From positions 620,001 to 684,000 of the forward strand of contig CP099423.1 in assembly GCA_024114885.1 (NCBI GenBank): 64,000 nt of DNA. The letters are read 5' to 3'. Position 1 is the stretch's first letter, and each line of letters starts with the position of its first letter. The DNA comes from Septoria linicola (Eukaryota > Ascomycota > Dothideomycetes > Mycosphaerellales > Mycosphaerellaceae). This document shows, one piece after another, positions 46,297 through 58,061 of the stretch. The translations under genes and the position numbers were made by a program. A model generated the notes under the pieces. The model ran no database searches. It saw only the letters and a list, made by a program, of their open reading frames with translations, and was not told the DNA's origin.

Positions 46297-47160
46297 GTGT
46301 ATGAAGATGAGAGTGAGATGTCTGTACAAAGATTGTATGATGTTGGGATCACTTGATCGCTGCCAGATGGTGTTTATGCGTTGCAGCATTGAGGTGGAGA
46401 CGGACGCGTTGCTGCATCGAAGCTGCCTTGTGCTTTCTGGTTTCGCCGCAACAACGACAATTCCTTGATCTTTCCCGAGAAGCCTCATGATCATCAGATC
46501 GCAGGAATCATGTGCGATGCATCGTATAAATGCTACTGACATGTCGTGCATCAGGCTCTTGTCCGATGCATCTCGTAGGATCCAGCGAATCGATTAGTCT
46601 TATCGACGAATCCGCACCAAAAGCAAACGCGCCGGAATCCCGTTGCGCCTGGTCTTCTGGGAACGGCCGAAAGACACCAAGCTTCATGAAGCTCACGGCA
46701 AGGCATGATGAACAGCTGCTGTCCCTGCTCCGATCATGGATCTTCCTCGTTGTGGCGCACCTGGACTTCACGCCGAGTCTGCGGTGACAGGCACCTTCGA
46801 CAAAGCTGGCGACTTTAGAACAGATGGTCGCGTGGTCTCAATTTGTTTGTCTTGTATCACAGCCACCGGTACAGTCTTCACGGCGATAATCTGTTGTCCG
46901 TCTGCGAGAAGGTCACATTCGCGTCTTGGCGGGACCACAAGGATTACACAAGCTGTCATCAAACTCAATTGCTTCCCAACACCGCCAGTAGTTACCCAAA
47001 GCCGCGAAACCCAAATAAAGGCACAGCTCCAACACACCGGACGAGGGTCAATCACCCACCATTTCGCGCTTGCTCCTATCTGTCACGCGAGCGCAGCACT
47101 TCTCCGACATCTTCTGTCCGAATATTCACTTTGAACATGACATCCAGCTTTCGAAGAAGG
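46297..47160. other. Intergenic region
   Basis: About 860 bp between the mitochondrial protein gene and the small MGNC gene. No supported feature. Confidence 0.45.
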
Positions 47161-47932
47161 ATGGGCAACTGCTTCTCATCATCCCACAAAACAATCAAGT
47201 CCGAGGACCTTTTTCGAATACCTCCAGCAACTATACCGAGCTTGGCAGTACCCAAAGAACATCCCGCACATCCAGAGTACGTTCGAGTCCTAGCACAGAG
47301 TCCACCCATACCGACACCTGATTCGCCAGCGAAGAAAGTCTCTCTCAGAGCCACAGTGCCAACGATCTTCGAGCGGACTGGCCCTTGACGTGGACAGCGA
47401 AAATGACGGCCGAGAAGTGACTGTGAAGCAAAGAAAGCGAATGGCACGAAGCAGAATGCGACACGTACCGACTCCGCTACAAAGTCCGCTATTCGATACC
47501 CCACTGCGAGACGAGAAAAGCTTCACTGGTGATGTACTGGCGCAATTGGCGTATATTGATGATGGATTCACGAATACACGGTCTGACACGGCTGCAAACA
47601 ATGCGAGACAGAAGCGAAAAGGCATCAGATTTGAAGGTGAAGACTCAGAAGGGAAGAAGATTGTCACGAGCAGTGCGAGCAGTATGTGTAGTAGATGCGG
47701 CAAAATCTTGACTTGGAGATTGAGGGCTTGTAGGTTGTGTAAGAGGATCAGCGGATCGAGGTGAGCAGCGGAAGACATTGTGCATGGCTGAGAGCGACGT
47801 CTCATACGGTTGTATGTGCGACATGATCTTGATTGCAGCTGCGAGACATGTTTCTCTTTCGTGAATAGTGCTCTGTATCGCTACATCTCGAAGTACTTAT
47901 GCTGGGATTCATCCCTCAACCACTGCAAGTAG
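47161..47932 (+). CDS. Small protein with N-acylation motif and C-terminal Cys pairs
   Basis: The start MGNCFSSSHK in good context (AGGATGG) matches the N-myristoylation consensus, with an adjacent Cys for palmitoylation. The C-terminal part has three CxxC pairs: CSRCGK, CRLC and, after an intron 47761-47838 (GTGAGC donor, GCAG acceptor), CETC. The last exon ends at TAG 47932. Exon 1 and the middle exon lie in different frames and must be joined by an intron between about 47277 and 47428. One phase-consistent choice is 47356-47428, giving 206 residues; GTACGT at 47277 with a later acceptor is another. Inferred role: membrane-tethered zinc-binding protein. Confidence 0.55.
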
Positions 47933-47978
47933 ATCTGCTCCCATTCATAAACTCTAGCAACGTTAACGCTGTACAAAC

Positions 47979-48248
47979 ATGGGGATCTTCTTCTCCAGAA
48001 ACGCAATCGATCACTGCATCGATACAGTCAACGGGCATGCACCGCCTTGCAATCATCCTTACTGCTATTCCAGGCACCCGGAACATATTGTTGGAGGAAG
48101 AATGAACAGATACTGGTGGAGTCCCACGACAGGTCAACGGCGAATACATCGTGAAAGCGAAGTCAGTGATAGCGAGGGAAGTGTGGAGTCTTCGCCGGAG
48201 AGTGTGGTTGCTCCACTCTTGAAGGCGGGTGGGTCGAGAAGATTGTAA
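47979..48248 (+). CDS. Hypothetical small protein
   Basis: Open frame of 89 codons starting MGIFFSRN, again a possible myristoylation start. It contains PPCNHPYCYSRHPEH and an acidic Ser/Glu stretch, and ends in a basic tail. It begins 46 bp after the stop of the preceding gene. It could be an independent gene or the end of an alternatively spliced form of its neighbour. Confidence 0.4.
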   Translation: MGIFFSRNAIDHCIDTVNGHAPPCNHPYCYSRHPEHIVGGRMNRYWWSPTTGQRRIHRESEVSDSEGSVESSPESVVAPLLKAGGSRRL

Positions 48249-48488
48249 GCGAGATCTAGTTCAGATATCAAAGAAGCACGCAAGAGGTGAATCTCGACGC
48301 TGCTCGCTGCCTGGCATGATCAATCAAAGTCCATCCCACTGTCATTGTCGCATTCCAAGCAAGCCAAGCCAAGCCCAAAACCCGCGCTTCACTTCACTCT
48401 CCCCACACCCCTGCCCGCTTAGCGCCACGCTAGCGCACTGCGCGCTGCACAACACACAACATGCAAAACACCTTCACCTGCACTTCCC

Positions 48489-48507
48489 AACACACACACA
48501 CACACGT
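48489..48507 (+). repeat. (CA)n microsatellite
   Basis: A short pure run of CA. A similar short (GT)n run lies at about 48719-48733, so the two form a weak inverted pair flanking 210 bp. Confidence 0.7.
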
Positions 48508-48880
48508 AAATCCGGCGCATGTAATTGAATCAAAACCTTGCTTACTCACCAGCAGCTGGCTTAGACCTTAATACACTGCACATTACGAGGGGTACCGCAT
48601 TCATCTTCGACGCACTTGTTGGTCATTTGGGGCGATTCGTGTATCCTTAAAGCGTAGTAGGGGGACTCCTTGGGGCACCGAAATCCTTTTGCTGCTGACA
48701 GGGCTGGGGTGGTTGTTAGAAGTGTGTGTGTGTGTTCGAAGCGGAGTGGAATCGTGGTGCTTTTTGTGTTGTTCGATAAGATCTGTGTGACTGTAAGTCG
48801 TCGTAATTGGTCTTGGCGACTGGCTCATGAGTTTGAACTTGACGGCTGGGTTCTGCTTTACGGCGACAGTGATTTACATG
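48508..48880. other. Intergenic region
   Basis: Low-information sequence with short GT/CA runs. No supported gene. Confidence 0.45.
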
Positions 48881-49225
48881 CTATGCTCTCAAGACGTGCC
48901 AGCTGCGATGCTTGAACACGCGAACAATCCTTCCAGAACCCGGAGCCTCATGACAGGCTTCTGAAGTATCTGTGCTCACTACGTCCTTCTGGTAGATGAT
49001 CGTTGGCTGCTTAGACGCTGGAACTGGCTGAGAGATTGTGGATGTAGATGACGATCGCCTTCGTTTCGCTGCTCGAGGACGTGGACGCTGCAATCTCCTA
49101 CGAACTGGCTGCTGCGGCAGCGGCGAAGGTGGGGGACTGACACTGTCCCAAGTCTCCACTCTTGGGCCACTTGATGTTGGCTGTGCTGAGAGCATCGCCA
49201 TCTCGAGTGGTAGCATGTTTCGCAT
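48881..49225 (-). CDS. Hypothetical basic protein
   Basis: Open frame of 114 codons from ATG 49225. It has a Pro-rich segment (SVSPPPSPLPQQPVRRR), a strongly basic patch (PRPRAAKRRRSSS) that could be a nuclear localisation signal, and a basic C-terminus. No intron is needed. Not recognised; the composition is the only support. Confidence 0.4.
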   Translation of the reverse strand: MRNMLPLEMAMLSAQPTSSGPRVETWDSVSPPPSPLPQQPVRRRLQRPRPRAAKRRRSSSTSTISQPVPASKQPTIIYQKDVVSTDTSEACHEAPGSGRIVRVFKHRSWHVLRA

Positions 49226-49484
49226 GTTGGTGTTGAGTTACTGAATTAGATACCGCCGCAAGATATACCAGATCGTCAGCATCAGTGAAGACAATCAGGC
49301 AGATCTACGTAGATACAACTCTCGTCAATGATGTTGTCTCTCTCTACAATTTCCGAGGCCAGCGCATCTACTGTTCCATGTCATGGGGCCCTGACACGAT
49401 GATGCTGCGACAGTGGGAAAGTCCCGACGCAACAGGTGATTGAGGTCGCCATTCGTGATGGGCCACCCTTGACTGATGCGCTGA

Positions 49485-50429
49485 TCACAACTGCCATTCG
49501 TCCCGCCAGAACTCCGTCAGATCCGCCATTTCTTCTTCGCTGATCACATTCTTCAACCTCTGCAATCTACCCTGCGGCGTGTAAACTTCCGAAGACATGT
49601 GCAGTCTGCCATTGGCGTCCCACCTATCGTTCGGCTGCGACAAGAACTTCAAGGCGAGATTCGCAGCTGCAGTCGGTGAGCTGGAGTCGGGTGCGCCTGG
49701 TCGCTCGACCATCGCCTCAGCCATGTCACGCAAGCTGACGAGAGTGTCGCTGAGGATATTGGCAGTTGTGTCCTTCATCGGCTGCTGTAGAGAGCAGAGT
49801 TGCAACAGATCGCGAGCAGTCGTTGTGTTTCTCGGAGCGCCTGACTTGCGATTCATGTGTCTCGCAGCGTGTTGCTGCAACAGAGCTTGCAAGCCATCAA
49901 GCGTGTGGAGTGGAAGGATGGGAATACGAGGTAGATCAGGTCTGCTCATCATCTCAACTTGCAACTGAGTATAGGCAAGGGTTCCAGCCACGCCGTTATT
50001 GTCTTCGCCTTCGACTGCCTGATCGAAATGCTTGGCGGATCGGAAGGAAGTCTCGCGTGGTGGATTGAGTAAAAAGATAATGGCAATCGGTTCGGCAGTG
50101 AGATACGCGAAGTGGCGAATACGCTCAGATGTGGCCTCCTTCTTGCCATCCGAAACGGCAGAGGTCGAGAGAAGCAGAAAACGCAGATGCGATGTTGGAC
50201 GCTGCTTTCCGCTTTGCGGATCGACCTCAACCGAGATGGGTACAGCGATGTCGTGCGTTTTTAAAAGCTCCTCTGTGCTGCCTATCAGTATGCAGATCCA
50301 TACAGCCCCTATGAGTGTAGACAGACCTCTGACAACGTATTGCGTCTGTGCAAGTAGTTTCGGAATGACCGCTGCATATGATGGTCGACGACGCAGCGTG
50401 TGGCAGAAGAGTGTCGGTATGGTGGCCAT
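49485..50429 (-). CDS. Conserved-looking hypothetical protein
   Basis: Single-exon, 314 residues from ATG 50429. A moderately hydrophobic stretch (TLIGAVWICILIG, about 38-50) lies near the N-terminus; an unspliced intron there cannot be excluded. The middle alternates strands and helices (RFLLLSTSA, PIAIIFLLNPP). The C-terminal third contains WDANGRLHMSSEVYTPQGRL and ends DLTEFWRDEWQL. No motif I can name. Confidence 0.65.
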   Translation of the reverse strand: MATIPTLFCHTLRRRPSYAAVIPKLLAQTQYVVRGLSTLIGAVWICILIGSTEELLKTHDIAVPISVEVDPQSGKQRPTSHLRFLLLSTSAVSDGKKEATSERIRHFAYLTAEPIAIIFLLNPPRETSFRSAKHFDQAVEGEDNNGVAGTLAYTQLQVEMMSRPDLPRIPILPLHTLDGLQALLQQHAARHMNRKSGAPRNTTTARDLLQLCSLQQPMKDTTANILSDTLVSLRDMAEAMVERPGAPDSSSPTAAANLALKFLSQPNDRWDANGRLHMSSEVYTPQGRLQRLKNVISEEEMADLTEFWRDEWQL

Positions 50430-50846
50430 GACCGACCGTTGCTACTCAGTGTGTGAAGCTTGCGATCTGCGAACAAAGGTGATCCGACCATCAGCGTGCC
50501 TTCCATCGGTAAGCATCCGGACGCTCCTGCTAGTTCAGGGAAATTCCAGCGGCTGTGTGAACAGCATATCGTACGTCGGGATCCGCAATTCTGGAGAACA
50601 GCCGATGCGTATCGTGGTTCTATTGTATCATCTATGTATCTGTACAAGTAGTGGGGTATCATCGTATGAATAGAGTTGCGAGCTCGTGGTGCCAGCAAGA
50701 GTCTGGTCATATACACAGGTTTGCCACAACATCGTGGTCTCCAGCACTCTGCGTGCCATGCTTCTGTGCTTCCATCACTTTTCAATGTCGACTCTTGGAC
50801 ACCAGTGTCATGGCTGCCTGGTGCATGACGGAAGCGCAGAGATACG
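50430..50846. other. Intergenic region
   Basis: Between the 314-residue gene and the OPA3-like gene. No supported feature. Confidence 0.45.
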
Positions 50847-52189
50847 CTATCGTGGTTTTGATGCAGCCTCCACCGCGTGCTCACGAGTCGGCGCGGCCTT
50901 TTCGTCCTCCTGACTCGACTTTTGCTGTTCTGCCGGCTTCTTCTCAAATGCCTTCTCAATTATGCTCTTCTTCTCTTGCTCCTTCGCGGCCTCTTTGGCA
51001 GCTTTAGCTTCTTCCCGATGTTTTGCGATCCTATGCACCCGTTCTTCTGCCTCTTTTTGGAGTTTCCTGATGTCCACCTTTATTTGCTCCTCCTTTGGTT
51101 CCTCCGCGGGCGCCTGATTCCCTATCCATCCTCCTGGGTTCCACCAACTTGTCTTGCTCTTTCTCTCTTTGGCTTCTGCCTCTCTTTCGTGAAGCTCATT
51201 TAGGGTCTCAATATTGGGATCGATCTTGCTCCTCAGCTCGAGAACCGTAGCCTCGAGCTCTTCTAAACGATCCGCAACGTCGTCTCTGCGATCACTCTCT
51301 TTCGCTGATCGTCGCCAGTTCTCAAAAAGCAATAGACCTACAGCAACGCCGAATATGAATGCCTCCGAGAAAAAGTTGGCGCCTAGCTCGATCGCTCTTG
51401 CCTCAGAGAGAGGTCTGATCTTGGCTTTGACAGATTTCGGCTCGTCCTTCTTTCCCGCGGCAACTGCAAGTGATCAGTCAATAGTCCATAGTGACTCAGA
51501 GAGGCCTTTCACTGTTGTCATGCCGATCCACGAACGCAGTTGCATCGATTCAATGTGAACATACGGAGACAAAGTCGCTTCGCTTACCGTCTGCAGCCTC
51601 CTTCTCCTTTTGCTCATCGTACTTTTTCTGTTCCAACTCTGAACGCACAGTAGGTACTTCAGCTTTTCGTTTCTTTTCCTCAGCCGCCCGTTGTTCTCGA
51701 TCGTGCATTCGCTGCTGGGCCTCTGGGTCGTGTAGGATGCCTGTGTTCATCTCAGTACTGTTCGAAATGGCCTCTGAGACTAGTTCTAAATTGCTGGCGC
51801 GCTCTGAGGTCCAAATGCCACAGCATTGGCGAGTTAGGCAGAGACATGAAGCCACATCGCTCTGATGACAGCTCAACTGCCACACATCAGTCATGACAAG
51901 GCAGCTCCGATCCCATTTGTGTCTCTGCCCGTCGCGAGCACGCTGGCGCGCTCTGTGCAGGGACTGGTATGGCAAATCTAGGGATGCGCCAGAGACATCG
52001 CTGCCGTCACCGAGGTAATGTCCACTCACCTAGTCTCATCCGCATATCGATGCGATGTACTCGCTGAGCCTGGTTTACAGCGAATTTACGGAAACCCTCA
52101 TGTTCCTTTGCTTGCCGCTTGATATAATTGCCTATGGGCTTGGCTGCTGTCCGGATGCCCAGAGAGAGTAGCTTGAATGTGAGGGACAT
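50847..52189 (-). CDS. OPA3-like mitochondrial protein, three exons
   Basis: Exons 52030-52189, 51588-51740 and 50847-51463 give 309 residues. The start MSLTFKLLSLGIRTAAKP and the segment AVNQAQRVHRIDMRMRLG are the N-terminal hallmarks of OPA3-family proteins, which sit at mitochondrial membranes. Exon 3 supplies IRPLSEARAIELGANFFSEAFIFGVAVG, the conserved hydrophobic core. A long Glu/Lys-rich coiled coil follows (about 150-300), an extension common in fungi. The introns are unusually long for this window, 289 nt (51741-52029) and 124 nt (51464-51587). The splice sites are GT-AG and the phases agree. Confidence 0.88.
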
Positions 52190-52549
52190 TGTCCCGTGCT
52201 TCCGTCCTATAGCGCTACCAGTGATCTACTGAGCAGGAGTCTCGCCATCTCAAAGATTAGACGGAAGATGGAAGCAATTGTCCTTTCATGCTCTGGTCAT
52301 CGCAAAGTCTGCGCCGTGGATCTGGTGGTCGAGCTGCTCTGGGTGTCTGGGTGTACCAAAGCTTGTCCATATGTGGAGCTGGTCTTGGCGTGTTGTCCCT
52401 AGCAACGAAAGCAACAAATGAATCTAGCATCTCGAGAATCTACCTCCGAAAATCTATCCAGCGACACAATTACTTAGCAGTGTACGAGAGAATTGGCTTG
52501 ATGTGTGCGAGCAGACGAGGAACATAACACGAGAAGACATACCACGACT
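52190..52549. promoter_or_regulatory. Divergent region between OPA3-like and polo kinase genes
   Basis: 360 bp that must hold both promoters. No TATA box or other element recognised with confidence. Confidence 0.45.
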
Positions 52550-55500
52550 ATGTCTTCCAATTCGATACACGCCGAGCCTCCGCCGCCAGTGGTGACCGAG
52601 CCAAGCGGCATCAGCTATGCTACCGGAGGTGCTCTTGGGAAGGGTGGCTTCGCGATATGCCATAAGGCGGAACGATACGATGGGAGCAGGCCGACAGGAC
52701 AAATCGTGGCCTTGAAGATCGTCAAGACACGAATGGAGCCGGCCAAATTGGCACAAAAGGTAACGAACGACAGCAGACATCTACAGGACCTAAACTAACA
52801 CAACACAGTTCGTCACGGAACTGCAAATACACAGCAAACTCTCACACTCCAACATTGTGACGTTCCACCGCGCATTCTCCTTCCAGACTAGTACATACGT
52901 GGTTCTCGAACTATGTCCGAATGGCTCGCTGGCGGATATGCTCAAGAAGAGGAAACAAGTCACGCTACCTGAGATTCGGCGGCTCGTCATTCAAGTATGT
53001 GGTGCTGTAAAGTACTTGCACCATCGCCATATCGTCCATCGCGATTTGAAAACTGGAAACCTCTTCTTGGACCACCGGATGAACGTCAAGGTTGGCGACT
53101 TTGGCCTGGCTGCTCTTTTGGTGACGGAACGAGACATGGAGGTCAGGCGGAGGACGACTATGTGTGGAACTCCCAACTACCTGGCACCTGAGATCTTAGA
53201 GAAAGGCAAGGGGCATGACGAGAAGGTGGATCTATGGGCGATCGGAGTCATTGCATATACGCTTGCGGTTGGCAAGGCGCCATTTCATGCCAGTACGAAA
53301 GAGGAGATCTACAAGAAGCTCAGATCAGGAACATACACATGGCCAGAGTTGACTGCGACAACAAACCAGAGTGCAGATCTGCGGGATCTTGTGTCGAGCA
53401 TACTTGTGGAAGAACAACAACGGCCAAATCCAGATGCAATCGTAAGCCACAAATTCTTCAAGATCGCCTACGTCCCGGCAGAGATCCCGACGTCTGCGAG
53501 GACAGAAGCGCCACGGTGGGAAGTGTCGATACCATCGGCAGATACCATGCGGCGCGGATACAGTGAGACTTGGTTCGCGCTGTGCAAAGAGTCCGGCGTG
53601 GGAGAGTACGAAGAGGGCAGGTGCTTTCCCCTTAACGGCGGGCGCAAAATCCGGAGTATTGTGCATGATATGGAAAAGGAAACGCAGCTTGGTCGTCAGC
53701 CGATGATGCCAATTCCTAAGGATGTTGTGTACACCTCGATGATCTCCGACTTCGAGCGATGTAGCCCAGACACTTCTGCCACATCAGAAGAGCCGCCGCG
53801 CAGAGTCCAAGCCAGTCGACCGATCAAGGAAATTTCGCACAACGAAGTGGCTACGAGTCGACCGCCACGAATCATGGACACCGTGAAGGCAGCTAGAGAC
53901 GCGGAACTAATGCCTCCACCTCGTGCACCATCGCGGACTGCGAGGACTGCAGGGACCGGCTCGGTAAGGAGAGCTGCCAGGACGATAAGTGAGGAAACAG
54001 CAGCCAGATCCTCCGAAAGCGTGAAGATTGCATCGGACCCATCATCATCTGGACCATCATCTTCTGCAACAGTACGCGTAGCTAAGACGCGCCCGACACC
54101 TGTGCCCTCGTCTAGCGCACCAGCAACAGTGACGATGTCGTCAGCGCTCAGAGAGTCCAAGAACTATACCTCAACCACGACAGCTGCATACCAGACCGCA
54201 CAGTCAGAACAGAGTTCCGACCCGCTGGAGAAGCCTCAGAGAAGCGGTACTGTGAAGCGCAGTGCAGATGCAAGCCTAGCACGACGACCACGAGCACCAA
54301 AACCGACTCAAGAGCGCCCAGCGTCGCCAGTTGAGCAGCAGTTGCCCGCGCAGCCAAGTGCTGCTAGGGTCGCCAGGAAGCGTAATGTATCACAGCCTGT
54401 GGAGCAAGGTCCATTCGCGACCTTGGATGAGCTTAAGAAAGTCGAGCCTTTCAGAACGCGAAGAAAGGCGCCTGCTCCGGAAGTGATCGAGATCCTCTCA
54501 GACCCAGAGTCCGATGACAGGGATGAGCTTAAGAAGCCTACTGAGTCGATTGCAGCGACGTTAAGACTCCCGCGGCCGCCAAAGATGACAGCAAGATTGC
54601 CTCAACCGCAACGGAAGACGAATATCGAAGCTGAGCCAGCAGTGCCTGAGACAGACCCGACAGCAGTCCTGAGCAAGCTGGCCACCTTCAGGGACAACCT
54701 TGCGCGAGAACTTACGCGATCGGCGACCACGAAGAGCACTTCCAGCTTGCGTAGAGATAGCAACGACCCAGCTGCAGGCCTCCCATTCGTGTCGCGATGG
54801 GTTGATTATAGCCGGAAACATGGCGTTGGCTATGTGTTGTCTGATGGCACTGTCGGCTGCATTATCAATGCTACCGCCAAAGCCGGCCAGACACCTACTC
54901 CGGTCACCCACGTTCTGGTTCGCAATGGTCAGAGGTGGCTGAAGAAGGTCCAACAGAACAAGGACTTCACCGGTATTGACCAAGTTCCGCTTGAGATATT
55001 CGAAGACCGAGGTCTGGAAGGTATCAAGCGCAAGGTATACAAAGGCCTTGGTAGTGTCAAGGAAGGTCCGCTACTCGTTGAAGCTGAGCGGCGGCGAACG
55101 CTGAGCGTGCTCTGGGTCAAGTTCGGAAGGTACATGTGTCAGTCGCTAGATGGCTCGGAAGAGAGTGGCAGCACTGGCCATGACCAAGAGAACTTCGTGC
55201 GATTCTACCAGAGAATCGGCAATGTTGGTGTCTGGGCTTTTGCGGATGGTTGCCTTCAGGTTGGTCGTCCCCACAAATCTTGCTGTTGCTGGCACTAACA
55301 TTACTTGCAGGTACACTTTCCAGACCACACCAAGATTGTACTCTCTTCATCCGGGCAAGTGATTTCTGCAACTGTTCTGACGCCGGAAGCTACCTCGCAC
55401 TTGTCTCAAAACGGAGACTTACAACCTCAGCACGTCACTAACCGCGAGGTGCTTGCTGACGGCGTACACGCTATGCTCTTCGAGGGTGGACGTGTGCGCC

Positions 55501-55733
55501 AGAGGATCGTGAAAGCCAACCAATTACCTGGAAAGCTGGCCTTCATTCAAGATGTCGTGTCTCAGTGGATCAACAACAACGGACTTGGAAGACTAGACGA
55601 GGATCAAGGAGGCGCAAAGCTGTCCTGGGAAGGTCTGACAGTCAAGGAGAACAAGACGAAAGTTGACCGTGTAACTGTGGGGAGATGTGGAGGCGATGAC
55701 TTGCGGTCTGCTGTAGAGACTGTGAAAGCGTAA
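52550..55733 (+). CDS. Polo-like cell-cycle kinase, three exons
   Basis: Exons 52550-52759, 52809-55259 and 55311-55733 give 1,027 residues. Polo kinases drive mitotic entry, spindle function and cytokinesis. The kinase domain (about 22-290) has the polo-type glycine loop GKGGFAICHK, Lys in VALKIVK, HRDLKTGN, DFGL, and an activation loop TTMCGTPNYLAPE with the phosphorylatable Thr. A 430-residue Ser/Pro/Arg-rich linker follows. Polo box 1 begins near residue 729 (FVSRWVDYSRKHGVGYVLSDG). Polo box 2 spans the last intron (FADGCLQ then VHFPDHTKIVL). Introns are 49 and 51 nt with ACTAAC branches. It corresponds to yeast CDC5 / Aspergillus plkA. Confidence 0.95.
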
Positions 55734-56220
55734 GCTTGATCTTGATGAGATGACGGCCGATATATGTCTGGAGTTTGGATGAGCGTGGTGCATTTCCGTT
55801 GGCTGTACACGCATTGTGAGGCGTTCAAGCGTTGTTTCCGAATTGAGGTGGATAAAGCATTTCGATACAGTGCCCGAAAAGTCAAACCCTACACAACTGC
55901 TGATCTCGCCATGTTCAGAAGTGCGCGAGCACGTCTGATCTTGATCTTGTGTGAGCCATTGCAAGGGCTCGATCCTGAGCATTCGTACCTCGTTTAGAGG
56001 ATCGTCGGTGTTCCGAAGTGCTTTGAAGAAGAACGAGCATTATCACATAGCCGTTGATACCAATGCATGTGATAGAAACTGCCTTCTGTAGTGGAGGCTG
56101 TCGCCGTGTCGGGAAACTTTGCATCCCTGTTTGGGGGCGCCAAGCCGGACCGAATGCCGACCGTGGACGACATCATCGACCAGACGCGACCTTGCTGCTC
56201 CTATGACTTGGCGAAACATT
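55734..56220. other. Intergenic region
   Basis: Downstream of the polo kinase. No supported feature beyond presumed UTRs. Confidence 0.45.
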
Positions 56221-57221
56221 ATGGCTCGAAAGACTCGTGAGGATCTATTGATTTGTGTTGCTTGTGGCACACAATTCTCCGCAAGCGCCAGTCAACCTCT
56301 CAAGGCGTGTCGGATCTGCGATGTGAGCTTGACACCATTCACCTTCTCCATCAGCTAGTCACTGAGATCTCGTGTTCCCTCCAGGATCCACGACAGTTTG
56401 TTCCTCCTGCCGGCCAAACATGGACGTCTCTCGCAGAGATGCGAAGTAGCAGCAAGTACAAGAACGAGTTCAAGCAAGATGAATTCGAGCCCCGCATGAC
56501 TTCCATCTACACGACTCCTAAATTCGCCATCGGTCAGCGCTGCTTTCTACTCGAGACTGCCGCCGGCAACGTTCTTTGGGATTGTATTACCTATCTCGAT
56601 GAGGAGACCATCTACTACATCAATTCGAAAGGTGGTCTCAAGGCCATTGTCATCAGTCATCCGCACTATTACACAACTCATCTGGTCTGGGCCAAGACAT
56701 TCGATTGCCCGGTCTATTTCTGCAAAGATGATGAGGAGTGGGTCAGTCAGTCTGATGATGAGGGCAGGAGAAAGTTGATTGAAGCGACTTCTGAAGATGT
56801 CGTGGACGGCGTGAAAGCCATCAAGGTTGGCGGGCACTTCCCGGGATCTCTGGTTCTACTTTGGGATAAGAAGCTCTTTATTGCCGACAGCCTGGTCACT
56901 ACTCCGGTAAGTCGCAGCGTGCCGACTATATCATATCTGCTGACATTCACGCAGAGCGCACTGTATCATGTCGACAGACCGAGAGGCACCAACTCATATG
57001 TCTTCATGTGGTCGATACCCAACATGATTCCATTGCCACCCACAGAGATCCATAAGATGTGGCAAGCTCTCAAGATGTACGACTTTGAAAGCACTCATGG
57101 CGCGTTCGTGGGTCTTGACGTTCGAGACAACAATGTCAAGGCGCGGGTGCTCGAGAGCATGAAGATCCAGGCTAGGGCAGAGGGCTACAGCGATTTACCT
57201 ATCTTGGCGGAAAATCTTTAA
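56221..57221 (+). CDS. Metallo-beta-lactamase-fold protein with zinc-ribbon-like N-terminus, three exons
   Basis: Exons 56221-56322, 56385-56906 and 56955-57221 give 296 residues. Introns are 62 and 48 nt, phase 0. The N-terminus has two Cys pairs (CVACGTQF and CRICDD), which look like a small zinc site. The MBL core follows: LLETAAGNVLWDC, then SHPHYYTTHLVWAK, a variant of the HxHxDH metal motif with no Asp where expected, then VGGHFPGSLVLLW and the metal-bridging-type Asp in LFIADSL. The C-terminus contains FESTHGAFVG. This is a typical fungal MBL-fold hydrolase of unknown substrate. Confidence 0.88.
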
Positions 57222-57836
57222 AGGATCAACACATAGGTATGTTGATGCGTGTCTGGCCATGGCTTCTACCATTTCCCTCAGCCACGCGGCACGGCGAATT
57301 ATGTTCGTTGACAATCGCCGCTCTCTGCCCTGTCCGATCTGGAGTACCGTTGCCATTCTTCCCGTGGCCTTCACCATGTTTCTAAGTCACTTCAAGTCCA
57401 AAGCGCTTCATACGCCCTGTTGCGCTCGACATCCTGCCCTTTGGCGTGGACCGTTGGATCGGTGCAAGTCGTCCAGTGGTTCACAGAACGGCCAACTTCG
57501 ACGTGGTTCCACACTCTTAGCTGTTGTGTGCTTGCTCGATGCGCATGATCAATCCAGGCTCGTGCGCCTGCCCGATGGCATTGTTCGCAATGCCCTGCTA
57601 GAGATCCGATTTACGACTTAGTGCCCGGTGCTTGACATTGCGATAGGCTGTCGACAATGGATGATCATATGGCGTGGTTGCACAATTTCAGCACGACCAG
57701 GAAATCCCACCGTATACCGTGACAGTCATCGAACGTCCGTTGGTGTGCGATCGTCTGCGTCTGGCCATGAATGCTGGTCCGATCATAGACTGATGACGAC
57801 CGGTCAACCCTCCATTGACTCCGAAGGGGCCACCAT
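57222..57836. other. Intergenic region
   Basis: Contains only frames I could not support as genes. Confidence 0.4.
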
Positions 57837-58061
57837 TCAGCGCGCGGCGCCTCCTGCTTTCCAAGGGCCCATCACTCTGCTCAACTCGTCGTTGCCTTTC
57901 TCGTCCCTAGGCTTTGCGCCATCACCTCCTCTAGCAAGCCATTGACCTCCCAGCCCCCCAGGCACCGCGTAACCATTTTGACCTGGACTCCACCCGGGCG
58001 TTGGGAGTGTTGTAAACTTCTTCACTGGCTCCTCCTTGGCGGTGTGGTGCTTCTCGGACAT
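57837..58061 (-). CDS. Possible small Gly-rich protein
   Basis: 74 codons starting MSEKHHTAKEEPVKKF, then PGWSPGQNGYAVPGG and an ending PWKAGGAAR. The composition looks protein-like and the ATG is the first after a change of character in the upstream frame. It overlaps, on the opposite strand, the plus-strand frame at 57942-58295; at most one is likely real here. Confidence 0.4.
   Translation of the reverse strand: MSEKHHTAKEEPVKKFTTLPTPGWSPGQNGYAVPGGLGGQWLARGGDGAKPRDEKGNDELSRVMGPWKAGGAAR

Noticed and set aside
48489..48733. CA and GT runs as a regulatory hairpin
   Set aside because: The runs are short simple-sequence repeats 210 bp apart; nothing else supports a structure.
57259..57621. 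120-codon plus-strand frame
   Set aside because: The sequence looks random (many Cys, Arg and Ser), with no structure and no splice context. It may be chance.
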